64,000 nucleotides of DNA from Serratia grimesii NBRC 13537 (GTDB taxonomy: Bacteria > Pseudomonadota > Gammaproteobacteria > Enterobacterales > Enterobacteriaceae), in assembly GCF_001590905.1 (NCBI RefSeq), contig NZ_BCTT01000016.1, forward strand, positions 1 to 64,000, in the 5' to 3' direction. A program made the translations under genes and the position numbers. A model generated the notes under the pieces. That model searched no databases. It was not told where the DNA came from and saw only the letters and a list, made by a program, of their open reading frames with translations. Positions 9,701-20,295 of this stretch are shown here, one piece after another (position 1 is the stretch's first letter; the number at the start of each line of letters is the position of its first letter).

Positions 9701-10655
9701 CCTCGTCACGGATCTCACCGCCGGAACCGGTAGCTGCGCCTGGCCATGGGGAGATTGCTGTCGGGTGGTTATGAGTTTCCACCTTCATCAGAATATGTGC
9801 TTCTTCCTGATGATAATCATATTGACCGCTTTCCGACTCAGCGAAGAAACGCCCTACCTGCGAGCCTTCCATTACTGCGGCGTTATCTTTATAAGCCGAC
9901 AGCACATAATCCGGCGTCTGCTCAAAAGTATTTTTGATCATTTTGAACAGCGACTTCGGCTGCTGTTCACCGTCGATAATCCAATCGGCGTTGAAAATTT
10001 TATGGCGGCAGTGCTCAGAGTTGGCCTGCGCGAACATATAGAGTTCGATATCCGTCGGGTTGCGCCCCAAACCGGTAAAGGCATTCAGAAGATAGTCGAT
10101 TTCGTCCTCAGCCAGCGCCAGGCCCAACTTGATGTTGGCCTGTTCCAGCGCGCTGCGCCCTTCACCCAACATATCGATGGCCTGGTAAGGCGCAGGCTGA
10201 TGTTGAGCGAACAGTTGTTCCGCCTGTTGCAAACTGCTGAAGACGGTTTCCATCATGCGATCGTGCAACAGTACAGCAAGCTGCTGCCATTGCGCTTCAG
10301 TCAGCGTCGGCGCCTTAACGTAAAACGCCAGGCCGCGCTCCAATCGCAGTACCTGCTTCAAACCGCAGTTATGGGCGATATCGCTGGCTTTAGAAGACCA
10401 CGGAGAAATAGTACCCGGACGCGGCGTCACCAACAGCAAGCGACCTTCAGGGGCATGTTCGGCGAGAGAGGGGCCGTACTTGAGTAGACGCTGAAGCTTG
10501 GCATGCTCTTCGGCGTTTAGCGGCGCGCTAACATCAGCAAAGTGGACGTACTCGGCGTAGATATCACTAACAGGAAGTTGAGCGTCCTGACAGCGGGACA
10601 GCAGTTTGGTAACACGAAAAGCCGACAAAGCGGGCGAACCACGCAGTATTTCCAT
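6765..10655 (-). CDS. purL: Phosphoribosylformylglycinamidine synthase
   Basis: Large single-chain FGAM synthetase (1296 residues) of purine biosynthesis; it makes FGAM from FGAR, ATP and glutamine. N-terminal PurS-like and linker regions lead into two AIR-synthase-type domains (for example [20 protein letters not shown] and the [14 protein letters not shown] region). A C-terminal glutaminase follows with Cys1136 ([10 protein letters not shown]), His1261 and Glu1263 (MMPHPER). Start chosen at the ATG giving [13 protein letters not shown], as in E. coli; a TTG two codons upstream is less likely. A PurR box covers the promoter. Confidence 0.98.
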   Translation of the reverse strand: MEILRGSPALSAFRVTKLLSRCQDAQLPVSDIYAEYVHFADVSAPLNAEEHAKLQRLLKYGPSLAEHAPEGRLLLVTPRPGTISPWSSKASDIAHNCGLKQVLRLERGLAFYVKAPTLTEAQWQQLAVLLHDRMMETVFSSLQQAEQLFAQHQPAPYQAIDMLGEGRSALEQANIKLGLALAEDEIDYLLNAFTGLGRNPTDIELYMFAQANSEHCRHKIFNADWIIDGEQQPKSLFKMIKNTFEQTPDYVLSAYKDNAAVMEGSQVGRFFAESESGQYDYHQEEAHILMKVETHNHPTAISPWPGAATGSGGEIRDEGATGRGAKPKAGLVGFSVSNLRIPGFEQPWEQDFGKPDRIVTALDIMTEGPLGGAAFNNEFGRPALVGYFRTYEEQVNSHNGVELRGYHKPIMLAGGIGNIRADHVQKAEITVGAKLVVLGGPAMNIGLGGGAASSMASGQSDADLDFASVQRDNPEMERRCQEVIDRCWQLGAQNPILFIHDVGAGGLSNAMPELVSDGGRGGRFELRDILNDEPGMSPLEVWCNESQERYVMAIAPAQMAQFDEICRRERAPYAVIGEATEEQHLTLNDSHFDNQPIDMPLDVLLGKTPKMTRDVTRLQAKGEPVQRDNITLADAVNRVLHLPAVAEKTFLITIGDRTVTGMVARDQMVGPWQIPVADCAVTTASLDSYYGEAMSIGERAPVALLDFAASGRLAVGEALTNLAGTEIGSLKRVKLSANWMAAAGHPGEDAGLYEAVKAVGEELCPALGITIPVGKDSMSMKTRWQEGNEQREMTSPLSLVITGFARVEDVRHTVTPQLRTDKGDSALLLIDLGNGHNALGATALAQVYRQLGDKPADVRNVEQLAGFFNAMQQLVADRALLAYHDRSDGGLLVTLAEMAFAGHCGVQADINALGDDALAALFNEELGAVIQVSADQLEAVKHVFAQQGLIDNVHHIGSVQAGDRFVITQGDKTVYSESRATLRTWWAETTWQMQRLRDNPECADQEHKAKQDERDPGLNVKLSFAPEEDIAVPYIAKGARPKVAVLREQGVNSHVEMAAAFHRAGFDAVDVHMSDLLEGRRDLQDFHTLVACGGFSYGDVLGAGEGWAKSILFNDRVRDEFESFFHRPQTLALGVCNGCQMMSNLRDLIPGAEHWPRFVRNLSDRFEARFSLVEVAASPSLFMQGMAGSRMPIAVSHGEGHVEVRDAAHLAALEHHGLVALRFVDNAGHVTETYPANPNGSPNGITAVTSANGRATVMMPHPERVFRTVSNSWHPEEWGEDSPWMRMFRNARKQLG

Positions 10656-10729
10656 AATCAAAGTTCTCTCGTCTTCGAAGCAACTGACTTCAGCACTTCA
10701 TTGGGCGCAACAGGGGGAAAACGCGCGCC

Positions 10730-10768
10730 ATTATAGAGAATCTACGCCGCAGACGAAACCGTTTGCGT
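10730..10768 (-). promoter_or_regulatory. purL promoter with PurR box
   Basis: Minus-strand ACGCAAACGGTTTCGT (10768-10753) is a PurR operator. A -10 TATAAT lies at 10735-10730, 17 bp from a weak -35 (TTTCGT) inside the box, so PurR binding would block RNA polymerase. Repression by PurR with hypoxanthine/guanine is established for pur genes. Confidence 0.87.
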
Positions 10769-10913
10769 AGCTATTATTGATAAAAGCTGTTTGCGCCATT
10801 GAATTGTCATAACGTGTCAATAAAGTTGCACGCTGGCGTTTTGTTGCGCAAAATGCCCCCGCACTGGTGATTTAACCATAAGAAAAGACTGGTTTGCTGT
10901 CGGCAGTGCACGT

Positions 10914-12395
10914 GTGCCACCACTGGATAACTATTTGAAACGCCTTAAAATAAACTACATTCTAATCGGTGTTGTTACCTTGCTTCTGGCGCTCGCCTTG
11001 TGGCCCAATATTACCTGGCGCGGCGGTCAGGGCGGGCAACTCGAAGAGATTAAATCCCGCGGGGAGTTGCGTATCAGTACGCTAAACTCGCCGTTAACCT
11101 ATTTCACGACCAAACAGGGACCGAGTGGTCTCGACTATGAGTTGGCAAAACGCTTCGCCAACTATCTGGGTGTGAAACTGGTGGTGATCCCGCATAAGAA
11201 TATCAATGACCTTTTTGACGATTTAGATGATGACGATGCAGACCTGCTGGCCGCGGGCCTGATCTACAATCAGGATCGGCTCAGCCGCGCACGCACCGGT
11301 CCAGCTTATTATTCGGTCTCCCAGCAGTTGGTCTACCGTTTGGGAACCGCTCGGCCAAAAACCTTTGCCGATATTAAAGGTAAACTGGCCGTTGCTTCTG
11401 GCTCTGCCCACGTCAGCACGCTGAAACAGCTTAAGCAAAGCAAGTTCCCGAACCTCAGCTGGGAATCCTCCAGCGATCTCACCTCAAAAGAGCTGTTGGA
11501 GCAGGTAGCTGACGGCAAACTGGACTATACCCTCGGTGATTCAGTGACCATTGCCCTGCTGCAACGTATCCACCCGCAGCTGGCGGTCGCCTTCGACGTG
11601 ACTGATGAAGAACCCGTCACCTGGTATTTGAAGCGCGGCACCGACGACAGTCTGTATGCAGCAATGCTGGACTTCTACAGTCAAATGGTTGACGACGGGA
11701 CGTTGGCACGGCTTGAGGAAAAATATCTCGGTCACGTCGGCAGTTTCGATTACGTTGATACCAAGACCTTCCTGTCAGCCATCGACTCCGTCCTGCCAAC
11801 ATTTCGCTCGCTGTTTGAAAAGTATGCCAATGAGATCGACTGGAAACTGCTGGCAGCTATTGCCTATCAGGAATCACACTGGAATCCCCAGGCAACCTCA
11901 CCGACGGGTGTACGCGGACTCATGATGCTAACGCGAGCCACTGCCGACGGTCTCGGAGTTAATGATCGTCTCGATCCTGAGGAAAGTATCCAGGGTGGCG
12001 CACTCTACCTGCAAAGGTTGATGGCCAAGGTACCCGACAGCGTGCCGGAAGATGAACGCATCTGGTTCTCACTGGCGGCCTACAACATGGGTTGGGGCCA
12101 TATGCTCGATGCCCGCAAGCTGACCAAGATGCAAAAAGGCAATCCGGACAGCTGGGTAGACGTCAAACAGCGCCTGCCGATGCTCAGCCAAAAGCGCTAT
12201 TACCCGCAGTTGACCTACGGCTATGCACGCGGGCGTGAAGCTTATAACTATGTAGAGAACATCCGACGTTATCAGGTCAGTTTGGTGGGTTATCTACTGG
12301 AAAAAGAGAGAAAGGCAGCGCAGGAAGCCGCCGAACAGGCTGAAATGGGGAAAGGCTACCCGGCCGTCACACCGGAACTGGCACTTAACTTCTGA
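10914..12395 (+). CDS. mltF: Membrane-bound lytic murein transglycosylase F
   Basis: Peptidoglycan lytic transglycosylase. It has an N-terminal anchor or uncleaved signal (about residues 14-31), a periplasmic amino-acid-binding-type domain (about 45-270) and an SLT transglycosylase domain (about 305-420) with catalytic Glu320 in [16 protein letters not shown]. The listed GTG start gives [14 protein letters not shown]; a TTG at 10935 (LKRLKIN) would match the E. coli N-terminus (MKKLKIN) better, and neither has a strong ribosome-binding site. It is divergent from purL and its stop abuts the convergent tadA stop with no gap. Function secure; start uncertain. Confidence 0.93.
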   Translation: MPPLDNYLKRLKINYILIGVVTLLLALALWPNITWRGGQGGQLEEIKSRGELRISTLNSPLTYFTTKQGPSGLDYELAKRFANYLGVKLVVIPHKNINDLFDDLDDDDADLLAAGLIYNQDRLSRARTGPAYYSVSQQLVYRLGTARPKTFADIKGKLAVASGSAHVSTLKQLKQSKFPNLSWESSSDLTSKELLEQVADGKLDYTLGDSVTIALLQRIHPQLAVAFDVTDEEPVTWYLKRGTDDSLYAAMLDFYSQMVDDGTLARLEEKYLGHVGSFDYVDTKTFLSAIDSVLPTFRSLFEKYANEIDWKLLAAIAYQESHWNPQATSPTGVRGLMMLTRATADGLGVNDRLDPEESIQGGALYLQRLMAKVPDSVPEDERIWFSLAAYNMGWGHMLDARKLTKMQKGNPDSWVDVKQRLPMLSQKRYYPQLTYGYARGREAYNYVENIRRYQVSLVGYLLEKERKAAQEAAEQAEMGKGYPAVTPELALNF

Positions 12396-12959
<564 letters not shown>

Positions 12960-13017
12960 TTATCGCAGCCACTCGACTATACTGGCCGAATAACAGTGTT
13001 TTTCAGGGACAGGAAAC

Positions 13018-14070
13018 ATGAAATTCAATAAAAAGAATGCCGCCGTAGTGCGTAAAGCGCTGGACGGCTGGGTAGCTGAAGGCGCACTGACGACACAGCA
13101 ACAGCAACAACTGATGCAACATGTCGAGGTACAGCCCTTCGACTGGCGACGGCTGGCACGCTATGCGTTTCTCGCCGCACTGGCTTCGCTGGTGATCGCC
13201 ATCAGTAGCCTGTTCGCCGACAGCGCACTGCTATACCGACTCAGTGAGCTGTTCCGCTTCGATGCCCCCGTACGTATGACAATTGCCGCCATACTCGCCG
13301 CTCTTGGCTATGTGTGGGCATTGCGCCGACGCCACCGGTATCCGGAAAAACGTTACGGCAATGAGGCGGCGTTATTCGTTGCCGTACTGCTGACTGCCTG
13401 TGCCCTGTGGCAGATGGGCGTTTGGCTGGATAACGGCAGCGGCCGAATCTCACTGCTACTGATGTTCGCTGCCCTGCTGTATGGCGTGATTGGCTGGTTC
13501 AGCCGCTCAGGGCTGGTGTGGTGGTTTGCTCTGCTGTCGCTCGGTAACGCCTTCGGCGCCGAAACCGGTTATATGTCGGGCTGGGGCGCCTATTGGCTCG
13601 GGATGAGTTTTCCGATTCGCTTTATCGCCTTCGGTGCGGTACTGATCGCGGCTGCGTTGCTGTTGCAGCCACTACTCGCTCGCCGTGGTCTGGAGCGGGT
13701 TTCATTGGCGATGGGGCTGTTATACCTATTTATAGCCCTCTGGTTACTGTCGATCTTTGGCAACTATAGCGATCTCGACAGTTGGTACAATGCACGCCAG
13801 ATCGAACTGTTTCACTGGAGCCTGTTGTTCGGCCTTGTCGCCGTCGGCTGCATTTGGCTGGGGTTGAAACGCGACGACGGCATGCTCCGCGGATTCGGCC
13901 TGACGTTTCTTGGTATTAACCTTTACACGCGTTTTTTCGAGTTTTTCTGGGGTGCCATGCCGAAGGCTATTTTCTTTGTGCTACTCGGTCTCAGTCTGTG
14001 GGCCTTGGGGCATTACGCAGAGAAGATCTGGCAATTGGGCCGCAAACCCCATGATCAAACCGATGATTAA
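13018..14070 (+). CDS. DUF2157 polytopic membrane protein
   Basis: 350 residues. A short soluble N-terminus (about 1-45, ending QPFDWRRLARY) typical of DUF2157 is followed by about nine to ten hydrophobic segments through to about 335, then a charged tail. AGGAAAC sits directly before the ATG as ribosome-binding site. The function of the family is not established. It is divergent from tadA by 109 bp and stands alone before yiaY. An inner-membrane location is inferred from the hydrophobic pattern. Confidence 0.8.
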   Translation: MKFNKKNAAVVRKALDGWVAEGALTTQQQQQLMQHVEVQPFDWRRLARYAFLAALASLVIAISSLFADSALLYRLSELFRFDAPVRMTIAAILAALGYVWALRRRHRYPEKRYGNEAALFVAVLLTACALWQMGVWLDNGSGRISLLLMFAALLYGVIGWFSRSGLVWWFALLSLGNAFGAETGYMSGWGAYWLGMSFPIRFIAFGAVLIAAALLLQPLLARRGLERVSLAMGLLYLFIALWLLSIFGNYSDLDSWYNARQIELFHWSLLFGLVAVGCIWLGLKRDDGMLRGFGLTFLGINLYTRFFEFFWGAMPKAIFFVLLGLSLWALGHYAEKIWQLGRKPHDQTDD

Positions 14071-14266
14071 AGCTTCTGTTTAACGGTTAAACTTACTGCT
14101 GGATTGAGCTCAGACCGAGCCAAATCCACAAGGTTAAAGTGGTTAAATTAAAATCAAATCAATCACCTGGCTTATCCACCCCGATATTGCGATAGATCAT
14201 GATAATTTAATAATTAGCATAGTAGTGTTTGAGGCAAGCAATAAAGCTTTTATCAAGGAGTGAGTT

Positions 14267-15418
14267 ATGGCTGCTTCAACTTTCTTTATCCCCTCCGTCA
14301 ATATGATTGGTTCTGGCTGTCTGGAAGAAGCAGCGAACACCATGAAACAGCAGGGGCTAGGTTACGCATTGATCGTGACCGACAAAGTGTTGAATAACAT
14401 TGGTGTGGTCGCCCAGGTTCAACAATTACTCGCCGCACAGCAAATCGAAAGCTGCGTTTATGACGGCACACATCCTAATCCAACCACTCTGAACGTGAAG
14501 CAAGGCCTGGCCTTACTGCAAGAACACCGGTGCGATTGCGTCGTTTCTCTCGGTGGGGGTTCACCACACGATTGTGCCAAAGGCATTGCACTGCTGGCGA
14601 CTAACGGTGGCGACATTAAGGATTATGAAGGTGTTGATCGTTCTGCAAAACCGCAGCTACCGATGATTGCTATTAACACCACCGCAGGTACCGCCTCTGA
14701 AATGACCCGTTTTTGCATCATTACTGATGAAGCGCGTCACATCAAAATGGCGATTGTCGACAAACACGTCACCCCAATCCTGTCGGTCAACGATCCACAC
14801 CTGATGGCCGGCATGCCAAAAGGATTAACCGCCGCGACCGGGATGGATGCGCTAACCCACGCGATAGAGGCTTATGTTTCCAGCGCAGCTAACCCGATTA
14901 CCGATGCTTGCGCACTGAAAGCCGTCACCATGATCACCGAATCTCTGCGTGACGCAGTCGCCGACGGCAACAATATGCAAGCACGTGAAAACATGGCCTA
15001 TGCCCAGTTCCTGGCCGGTATGGCTTTCAACAACGCCTCACTCGGCTATGTGCATGCCATGGCGCATCAGCTCGGTGGCTTCTACGATCTGCCACACGGG
15101 GTGTGTAATGCCGTGCTGTTACCGCACGTGCAGGAGTTCAATACGAGCGTATGTGCATCACGGCTAAAAGATGTCGCCGCCGCCATGGGCCTCGACGTGA
15201 CACACCTGAATGACCAACAGGGTGCCGCCGCCTGTATTGCTGCCATCCGTTTACTGGCGCAAGACGTCGGTATTCCGGCTGGCCTACGTGATTTAAAGGT
15301 GAAAGAACAGGACTTCGATACGCTGGCAGCCAACGCACTGAAAGACGCTTGCGGCTTCACCAACCCAATACAAGCCACCCACGAGCAAATTGTCGCCATC
15401 TTCCGCGCGGCAATGTAA
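14267..15418 (+). CDS. yiaY: Iron-containing alcohol dehydrogenase YiaY
   Basis: Group III (Fe-dependent) NAD(P) alcohol dehydrogenase, 383 residues, the same length as E. coli YiaY and near-identical to it over long stretches. The nucleotide-binding [11 protein letters not shown] lies near residues 97-107. The metal-ligand region [16 protein letters not shown] and the HAIEAY segment are intact. AAGGAG precedes the ATG at a good distance. Monocistronic between an AT-rich 196-bp leader and a bidirectional terminator. The physiological substrate is not evident from sequence. Confidence 0.93.
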   Translation: MAASTFFIPSVNMIGSGCLEEAANTMKQQGLGYALIVTDKVLNNIGVVAQVQQLLAAQQIESCVYDGTHPNPTTLNVKQGLALLQEHRCDCVVSLGGGSPHDCAKGIALLATNGGDIKDYEGVDRSAKPQLPMIAINTTAGTASEMTRFCIITDEARHIKMAIVDKHVTPILSVNDPHLMAGMPKGLTAATGMDALTHAIEAYVSSAANPITDACALKAVTMITESLRDAVADGNNMQARENMAYAQFLAGMAFNNASLGYVHAMAHQLGGFYDLPHGVCNAVLLPHVQEFNTSVCASRLKDVAAAMGLDVTHLNDQQGAAACIAAIRLLAQDVGIPAGLRDLKVKEQDFDTLAANALKDACGFTNPIQATHEQIVAIFRAAM

Positions 15419-15430
15419 ACATCCAAAATA

Positions 15431-15457
15431 CTAAAGGGCGGAATATCCGCCCTTTAG
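15431..15457. terminator. Bidirectional terminator yiaY/pgpC
   Basis: 12-bp perfect stem CTAAAGGGCGGA/TCCGCCCTTTAG with a 3-nt loop, shared by two convergent genes; the pgpC stop follows immediately. Confidence 0.85.
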
Positions 15458-16114
15458 TTATTCCAACTGTTGTAACTCACCCTGCTTACTGACCCGCCAA
15501 CGATGCTCACAGAAATAGAGCAATGGGTTATCCTGCTTGCTGTCGCTGTAGCCACTGTATAACTTGAGCGGAGCGCCAAGACGCTGTTCCAACTGGGTGA
15601 CTTTTTGTTCACCCAAGCAACGCAGCGTCAGAACCCAACCTCCGTAACACCGTATAATACGGCTACCGACCAAATGAACCTGCGGCAGGAAAGCCGAGTC
15701 CTGATAAACCTGCTTAACAAGTCGTTCTGGCGAGCCGGTGATCAACCATACTTGCGCATCATGAGCATCAAGGTATTGCCGCAAGCGCATTTGCACCACA
15801 GGAAAAGCTGTCACTTTCTGCCGGAAATCACTGACAAAACGCAATTCCAACGCCTTTAGGCTGGCCTCTGAGCGACCAAAGGTAATCGACCACAGCAGCA
15901 CACTCATGGGCCAACGAGCGGCACGCCCCATCACCAGCATCGTTAGCCCAACGATCGGCAATAAGGGCACCACCAGCAACAGATTCAGCGGCAGACGACG
16001 TAACAAGAAACGTAAAAAACTGCCAAACATATCTTCCTGATGCAGCGTACCGTCCAGATCAAAGAACACCACGCGACGGCCTTCCACGGCCTGTTGGCTC
16101 TGCTTCTCGCTCAA
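15458..16114 (-). CDS. pgpC: Phosphatidylglycerophosphatase C
   Basis: HAD-family lipid phosphatase (formerly yfhB) that dephosphorylates phosphatidylglycerophosphate to phosphatidylglycerol at the inner membrane. 218 residues with the HAD nucleophile motif DLDGT (Asp19, Asp21), a membrane-associated hydrophobic stretch (about 40-62) and motif II LITGSPE. It starts 3 bp after the murP stop on the same strand, so it probably shares the murQP transcript here. Confidence 0.92.
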   Translation of the reverse strand: MSEKQSQQAVEGRRVVFFDLDGTLHQEDMFGSFLRFLLRRLPLNLLLVVPLLPIVGLTMLVMGRAARWPMSVLLWSITFGRSEASLKALELRFVSDFRQKVTAFPVVQMRLRQYLDAHDAQVWLITGSPERLVKQVYQDSAFLPQVHLVGSRIIRCYGGWVLTLRCLGEQKVTQLEQRLGAPLKLYSGYSDSKQDNPLLYFCEHRWRVSKQGELQQLE

Positions 16115-16117
16115 ACG

Positions 16118-17479
16118 CTACTCCTCAGGATCGTTGAATCCCATTATCCAGGTGAAAATAAATCCAGCGGCAATGGTAATCACCAGACCAGCCAGATACA
16201 ACATCACCTTACCCGAGACAATGGTTAACGCCAAAGGTAAACCCGAGATGCCGAAGGTGATCACCGTCGCCACTTTCCAGTAGCTGATCAGTGCCCCACC
16301 TACCGCACCACCAAGACAAGCCGCGATAAAGGGCTTACCCAACGGCAGCGTCACGCCGAAAATCAACGGCTCGCCAATGCCGAGAATACCAACCGGCAAC
16401 GCCCCTTTGATCACCTTTTTTAGACGCGCATTACGGGTTTTCATTAATACCGCCAGCGCAGCCCCGACCTGCCCTACTCCTGCCATCGCTAAAATCGGCA
16501 ACAGTGGGTTGGAACCATGAGCCTGCACCAACTCGACGTGGATCGGCACTAACCCTTGATGCAAACCGGACAACACCAGCGGCAAGAACAGCCCGGATAG
16601 CACTGCGCCCACCAGCAAGCCGCCTTTGTCGATCGCCAGATTGGCGCCATGGGCAATGGCATCCGAAATATAACCGCCCAGCGGCTGCAGGATCACAATG
16701 GCCAAGGATGCGGTCACCAGGGTGGTGATCAGCGGATTGAGGATCAGTTCAATCGATTCCGGCAGCCAATTGCGCAGGCGCTTTTCCACCCAGCACATGA
16801 GCGCCACTACCAGCAGCACCGCAATCACCCCACCGCGCCCAGGCTGCAATGCCTCACCAAACAGGGTGATTTGAGCCAACGCAGGGCTTGAGAGAATGCC
16901 GGCCATTACGCCGCCCATGGCTTGCGAACCGCCAAACACCCGTGCTGCATTAACCCCCACCAGAATATTCATAATGGCAAACACTGCGCTGCCGAAAATC
17001 GCCAGCAGTCCCAGCACGTTGGGGTAATTCACCGCCAGCTCACCGGCAATATCCGGCCTCTTCAGCACGTTGATAATGCCGGTAATCAGACCGGAGGCGA
17101 TAAACGCCGGTATCAGGGGAATAAAGACATCAGCCAGTTTTTTCAGCGCACCGCTCATTGGTGCAGAATACTTTTGCTTAGCCTGTGCCTTGTTGCGAGC
17201 GATATTGTCCTCAACAGCCGCAGGGGCGCAACTGAGTAATGTACGCATAGCATCCACCACTTTGGCGGCGGCACCAGGACCAACAATGAATTGATGCTGC
17301 TCGCCCTGCTTGATATAGCCCTTAATGCCCGGTAACTGCTTGAGCAGCGCTAAATCAAGACGTTGCTCATCGTTAACCTCAACACGAACCCTTGTCATGC
17401 AGTTTTCCAGCCGGAGGATATTTCCCTCACCGCCAATCCCCGCCAGAATCTGTGTTGCCAGTGCCGTTGTTTTGTCCAT
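16118..17479 (-). CDS. murP: PTS N-acetylmuramic acid transporter, EIIBC
   Basis: Imports and phosphorylates N-acetylmuramic acid to MurNAc-6-phosphate. N-terminal EIIB domain with phospho-Cys27 (LENCMTRVRVEV), then a EIIC membrane domain (about 110-450) of the glucose superfamily. As in E. coli it has no EIIA domain and should rely on the glucose EIIA (Crr). It follows murQ by 19 bp and precedes pgpC by 3 bp. Product hands over directly to MurQ. Confidence 0.93.
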   Translation of the reverse strand: MDKTTALATQILAGIGGEGNILRLENCMTRVRVEVNDEQRLDLALLKQLPGIKGYIKQGEQHQFIVGPGAAAKVVDAMRTLLSCAPAAVEDNIARNKAQAKQKYSAPMSGALKKLADVFIPLIPAFIASGLITGIINVLKRPDIAGELAVNYPNVLGLLAIFGSAVFAIMNILVGVNAARVFGGSQAMGGVMAGILSSPALAQITLFGEALQPGRGGVIAVLLVVALMCWVEKRLRNWLPESIELILNPLITTLVTASLAIVILQPLGGYISDAIAHGANLAIDKGGLLVGAVLSGLFLPLVLSGLHQGLVPIHVELVQAHGSNPLLPILAMAGVGQVGAALAVLMKTRNARLKKVIKGALPVGILGIGEPLIFGVTLPLGKPFIAACLGGAVGGALISYWKVATVITFGISGLPLALTIVSGKVMLYLAGLVITIAAGFIFTWIMGFNDPEE

Positions 17480-17498
17480 CGCCCGCCCCAGGTGTGGT

Positions 17499-18392
17499 TT
17501 AGCGCGTCAATGCCGCGCGCAAATAGCCGTCGTGTTGCTGTAAGCGCTGCTGCGCCTCTTCAGCATCAACGCCAGCCAGAATCATCAGAATTGCCGGTTT
17601 GACCTCAAAGCGGGTTTGCTTTAGCGCGGCTTCAGCCTGACTGCGTTCGGCGCCGGTAGCTTCCACCACGATACGACAAGCACGATCCACCAGTTTTACG
17701 TTGGTGGCTTTCACATCCACCATCAGATTTTCATAAACCTTACCGAGCTTGACCATCGCACCGGTCGACAACATATTCAGCACCAGCTTTTGTGCAGTAC
17801 CGGATTTCATGCGCGTCGAGCCGGTCAAGGCTTCTGGCCCCACGACCGGCGAAATCGCCACCTGTGCCTCATGAGCGATCGGTGAGTCCGGGTTGCACGA
17901 GATAGCTACCGTTGGGCAACCCAGTTGTCTTGCGTAACGCAATGCACCAATCACATAAGGTGTGCGCCCTGACGCCGCCAACCCCACCACAATGTCGGTC
18001 GCCGTTAAATTCAGTGCAAGGAGATCGGCCTCGCCCAGCGTGGCATCGTCCTCCGCTCCTTCTACCGCTTTCAGTAATGCCCCAGGGCCACCGGCAATCA
18101 GCCCGATCACCATGCCATGGGGCACACCGAATGTCGGCGGACATTCAGAAGCATCCAGCACGCCAAGACGACCGCTGGTACCCGCGCCCAGATAAATCAG
18201 CCGACCACCAGCCTTCAGCGCCGCCGCAGCCAGATCCACCGCTTGTGCAATAGCAGGCAACACCTTTTCAATTGCCTCTGGCACCTTTCGGTCTTCCCGG
18301 TTAAAACAACCCACCATCTCCAGCGTCGACATTTCATCCAGCCCCATAGTGGCTGGGTTGCGGGTTTCGGACACCAATGCGCCTAAATTCAT
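17499..18392 (-). CDS. murQ: N-acetylmuramic acid-6-phosphate etherase
   Basis: Cleaves the lactyl ether of MurNAc-6-phosphate to GlcNAc-6-phosphate and D-lactate, for peptidoglycan recycling. 297 residues with a SIS sugar-isomerase domain containing [20 protein letters not shown] and a C-terminal helical part. AAGGTG gives a good ribosome-binding site before the ATG. First gene of a murQ-murP(-pgpC) unit. Two operator-like inverted repeats lie immediately upstream. Confidence 0.96.
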   Translation of the reverse strand: MNLGALVSETRNPATMGLDEMSTLEMVGCFNREDRKVPEAIEKVLPAIAQAVDLAAAALKAGGRLIYLGAGTSGRLGVLDASECPPTFGVPHGMVIGLIAGGPGALLKAVEGAEDDATLGEADLLALNLTATDIVVGLAASGRTPYVIGALRYARQLGCPTVAISCNPDSPIAHEAQVAISPVVGPEALTGSTRMKSGTAQKLVLNMLSTGAMVKLGKVYENLMVDVKATNVKLVDRACRIVVEATGAERSQAEAALKQTRFEVKPAILMILAGVDAEEAQQRLQQHDGYLRAALTR

Positions 18393-18402
18393 TTTTTCAC
18401 CT

Positions 18403-18419
18403 TTGAATTTTTAATTCAC
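18403..18419. promoter_or_regulatory. Candidate MurR-type operator A
   Basis: Inverted repeat TTGAAT-N5-ATTCAC directly upstream of the murQ ribosome-binding site. One mismatch from operator B, and centred 33 bp (three helical turns) from it. Confidence 0.65.
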
Positions 18420-18435
18420 AAACTAAAATCATTAT

Positions 18436-18452
18436 TTGAATATTTTATTCAA
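18436..18452. promoter_or_regulatory. Candidate MurR-type operator B
   Basis: Perfect inverted repeat TTGAAT-N5-ATTCAA in the divergent region between murQ and the RpiR-family gene. The pairing with operator A fits a dimer-of-dimers SIS-domain repressor. Confidence 0.65.
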
Positions 18453-18686
18453 CAAAGCGAGCATTTTTTGCTATTTTAAAGACTTGGTCACAAAAATTTT
18501 CACTGCGCGTTTTCGTCACTGCCGTGGCAGAATGTCGGCTGGTTTTCAGGAAATATTGGTTGCGCCTCAAAAACCCGAACTCCGCGTTATCGGGCCGAAA
18601 CAGAGGTTCGCTATGCTCTGTACCCATCGCCTTGATTACGGTTTTGGGTCTGCGACGGCGCCACGGTCAATGATGAGACACACCTT

Positions 18687-19535
18687 ATGAGTACCCTTCT
18701 CCGTATTCGCCAGATGTACCCAACGCTGGCTCAAAATGACCGCAAGTTGGCGGACTTTCTGCTGCATAACGCCGAGCAGGCACGCCATCTTAGTTCACAA
18801 AAGCTGGCCCAGTTGGCTGGGGTCAGTCAGTCGAGCGTCGTTAAGTTTGCTCAAAAAATGGGCTATAAAGGCTTTCCGGCACTAAAACTGGCATTGAGCG
18901 AAACGCTGGCCCACCCGCAAGCAGAACCTGTCGTTACGGTGCATAACCAGATCCTTAGCAGTGATGCATTGAAAACCGTCGGTGAAAAATTGTTGGTAGA
19001 AAAGCAAGCGGCACTACGCGCAACACTGGATATCAACAGTGAAGAGCGCCTTCATCAGGGGCTGGAAATGCTGCGCCAGGCGCGAAGGGTTATTTTGCTG
19101 GGAATTGGCGCTTCCGGGCTGGTTGCCAAAGATTTCTCTTACAAGCTGCTAAAAATTGGCGTTATGGCGGTGGCCGAGCCGGATATGCACGTCCAATTGG
19201 CGGCAGTTCAGGCACTGGATAAACGGGACTTATTGCTGGCCATTTCGTTTAGCGGCGAACGCAGGGAAATCAATCTGGCAGCCGAAGAAGCTCGCCTGGC
19301 TGGCGCTAAAGTGTTGGCGTTGACCAGTTTCTCCCCCAATGGATTGCAGCAACGCGCTGACCACTGTTTGTATACTATCGCCGAAGAACCCAACACCCGC
19401 AGCGCCGCTATTTCCTCCAGCACCGCTCAATATGCGCTTACCGACCTGATGTTCATGGCCTTAATTCAGCACGATCTCGATCACGCACGTGACCGTATCA
19501 AACACAGCGAACAATTAGTGAAAAAACTGGTTTAA
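18687..19535 (+). CDS. yfhH: RpiR/MurR-family transcriptional regulator
   Basis: 282 residues: N-terminal HTH (about 1-77, with QKLAQLAGVSQSSVVKFAQKMGYKGF) and C-terminal SIS sugar-phosphate sensing domain (about 125-260, with GIGASGLVAKDF). It aligns with E. coli YfhH end to end. Here it is divergent from murQP, whereas in E. coli K-12 the murQP operon sits next to a different regulator, murR. It therefore probably serves as the MurNAc-6-P-responsive repressor of this locus; that is inference from position and from the two operator-like sites. Confidence 0.85.
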   Translation: MSTLLRIRQMYPTLAQNDRKLADFLLHNAEQARHLSSQKLAQLAGVSQSSVVKFAQKMGYKGFPALKLALSETLAHPQAEPVVTVHNQILSSDALKTVGEKLLVEKQAALRATLDINSEERLHQGLEMLRQARRVILLGIGASGLVAKDFSYKLLKIGVMAVAEPDMHVQLAAVQALDKRDLLLAISFSGERREINLAAEEARLAGAKVLALTSFSPNGLQQRADHCLYTIAEEPNTRSAAISSSTAQYALTDLMFMALIQHDLDHARDRIKHSEQLVKKLV

Positions 19536-19588
19536 ACGGTATAATCGGCGCTGCAAAAAATACCCCTATTAACGTTGAGAGATAAATC

Positions 19589-19849
19589 ATGGCCCTGCTA
19601 ATCACGCGCAAATGCATCAACTGCGATATGTGCGAGCCGGAATGCCCGAATCAGGCTATTTCGATGGGCGATGATATCTATCAGATTGATACTGATCGCT
19701 GTACCGAATGCGTCGGTCATTACGATACGCCAACCTGCCAGCAGGTGTGCCCAATCGACAATACCATCGTGGTTAATCCTCAGCACCGCGAAACCAATGA
19801 ACAGCTGTGGGACAAGTTTGTGGTGCTGCACCATGCCGAACAGCTGTAA
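19589..19849 (+). CDS. yfhL: YfhL family 4Fe-4S dicluster ferredoxin
   Basis: 86-residue ferredoxin. Cluster-binding cysteines are visible in CINCDMCEPECPNQ near the N-terminus and in CTECVGHYDTPTCQQVCP. The insertion between the second cluster's cysteines and the C-terminal extension are typical of the YfhL/Alvin ferredoxin group. Cytosolic electron carrier; partner unknown. It lies 53 bp after yfhH and before a bidirectional terminator. Confidence 0.93.
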   Translation: MALLITRKCINCDMCEPECPNQAISMGDDIYQIDTDRCTECVGHYDTPTCQQVCPIDNTIVVNPQHRETNEQLWDKFVVLHHAEQL

Positions 19850-19866
19850 CGGCCACGTTCAGATCG

Positions 19867-19892
19867 AAAAGGGCGCCAATTGGCGCCCTTTT
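19867..19892. terminator. Bidirectional terminator yfhL/acpS
   Basis: Perfect AAAAGGGCGCCAA/TTGGCGCCCTTTT palindrome followed by GTTTTG, between two convergent genes. Confidence 0.9.
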
Positions 19893-19914
19893 GTTTTGTC
19901 GCAAAGCCAGCCTA

Positions 19915-20295
19915 TTATCCTTCGATAATCACCGTGGCGCAGGCATAACGACGCTCGTCTGCCAGCGAAACGTGGATAGATGTCACCCTCATTTCCTGGG
20001 CTAGCTCGGCGGCGCGACCATGCAGACGGATATTCGGCTTGCCGAGACCGTCGTTAAAGACTTCAAACTGATTAAACGCCAACCCATTGCGAATACCGGT
20101 ACCAAAGGCCTTGGCAACGGCCTCTTTCACCGCAAACCGTTTGGCCAGGAAACGTACTGGCTGCTGATGCTGCTGGTACAATGCCCATTCAGTATCATTG
20201 AGTACACGACGCGCCAGCCGATCACCACTACGCTCTACTACCGCTTCGATACGTGCCATTTCGACAATATCGGTACCCAATCCCAGCACGGCCAT
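19915..20295 (-). CDS. acpS: Holo-[acyl-carrier-protein] synthase
   Basis: Transfers 4'-phosphopantetheine from CoA to apo-ACP. 126 residues with Mg-binding Asp9 (GLGTDIVEM) and Glu58 ([13 protein letters not shown]). The ATG at 20295 overlaps the pdxJ stop by 1 bp (TAATG). A longer in-frame ORF to 20355 runs through pdxJ coding sequence and is rejected. Last gene of the leftward rnc-era-recO-pdxJ-acpS series. Confidence 0.97.
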   Translation of the reverse strand: MAVLGLGTDIVEMARIEAVVERSGDRLARRVLNDTEWALYQQHQQPVRFLAKRFAVKEAVAKAFGTGIRNGLAFNQFEVFNDGLGKPNIRLHGRAAELAQEMRVTSIHVSLADERRYACATVIIEG

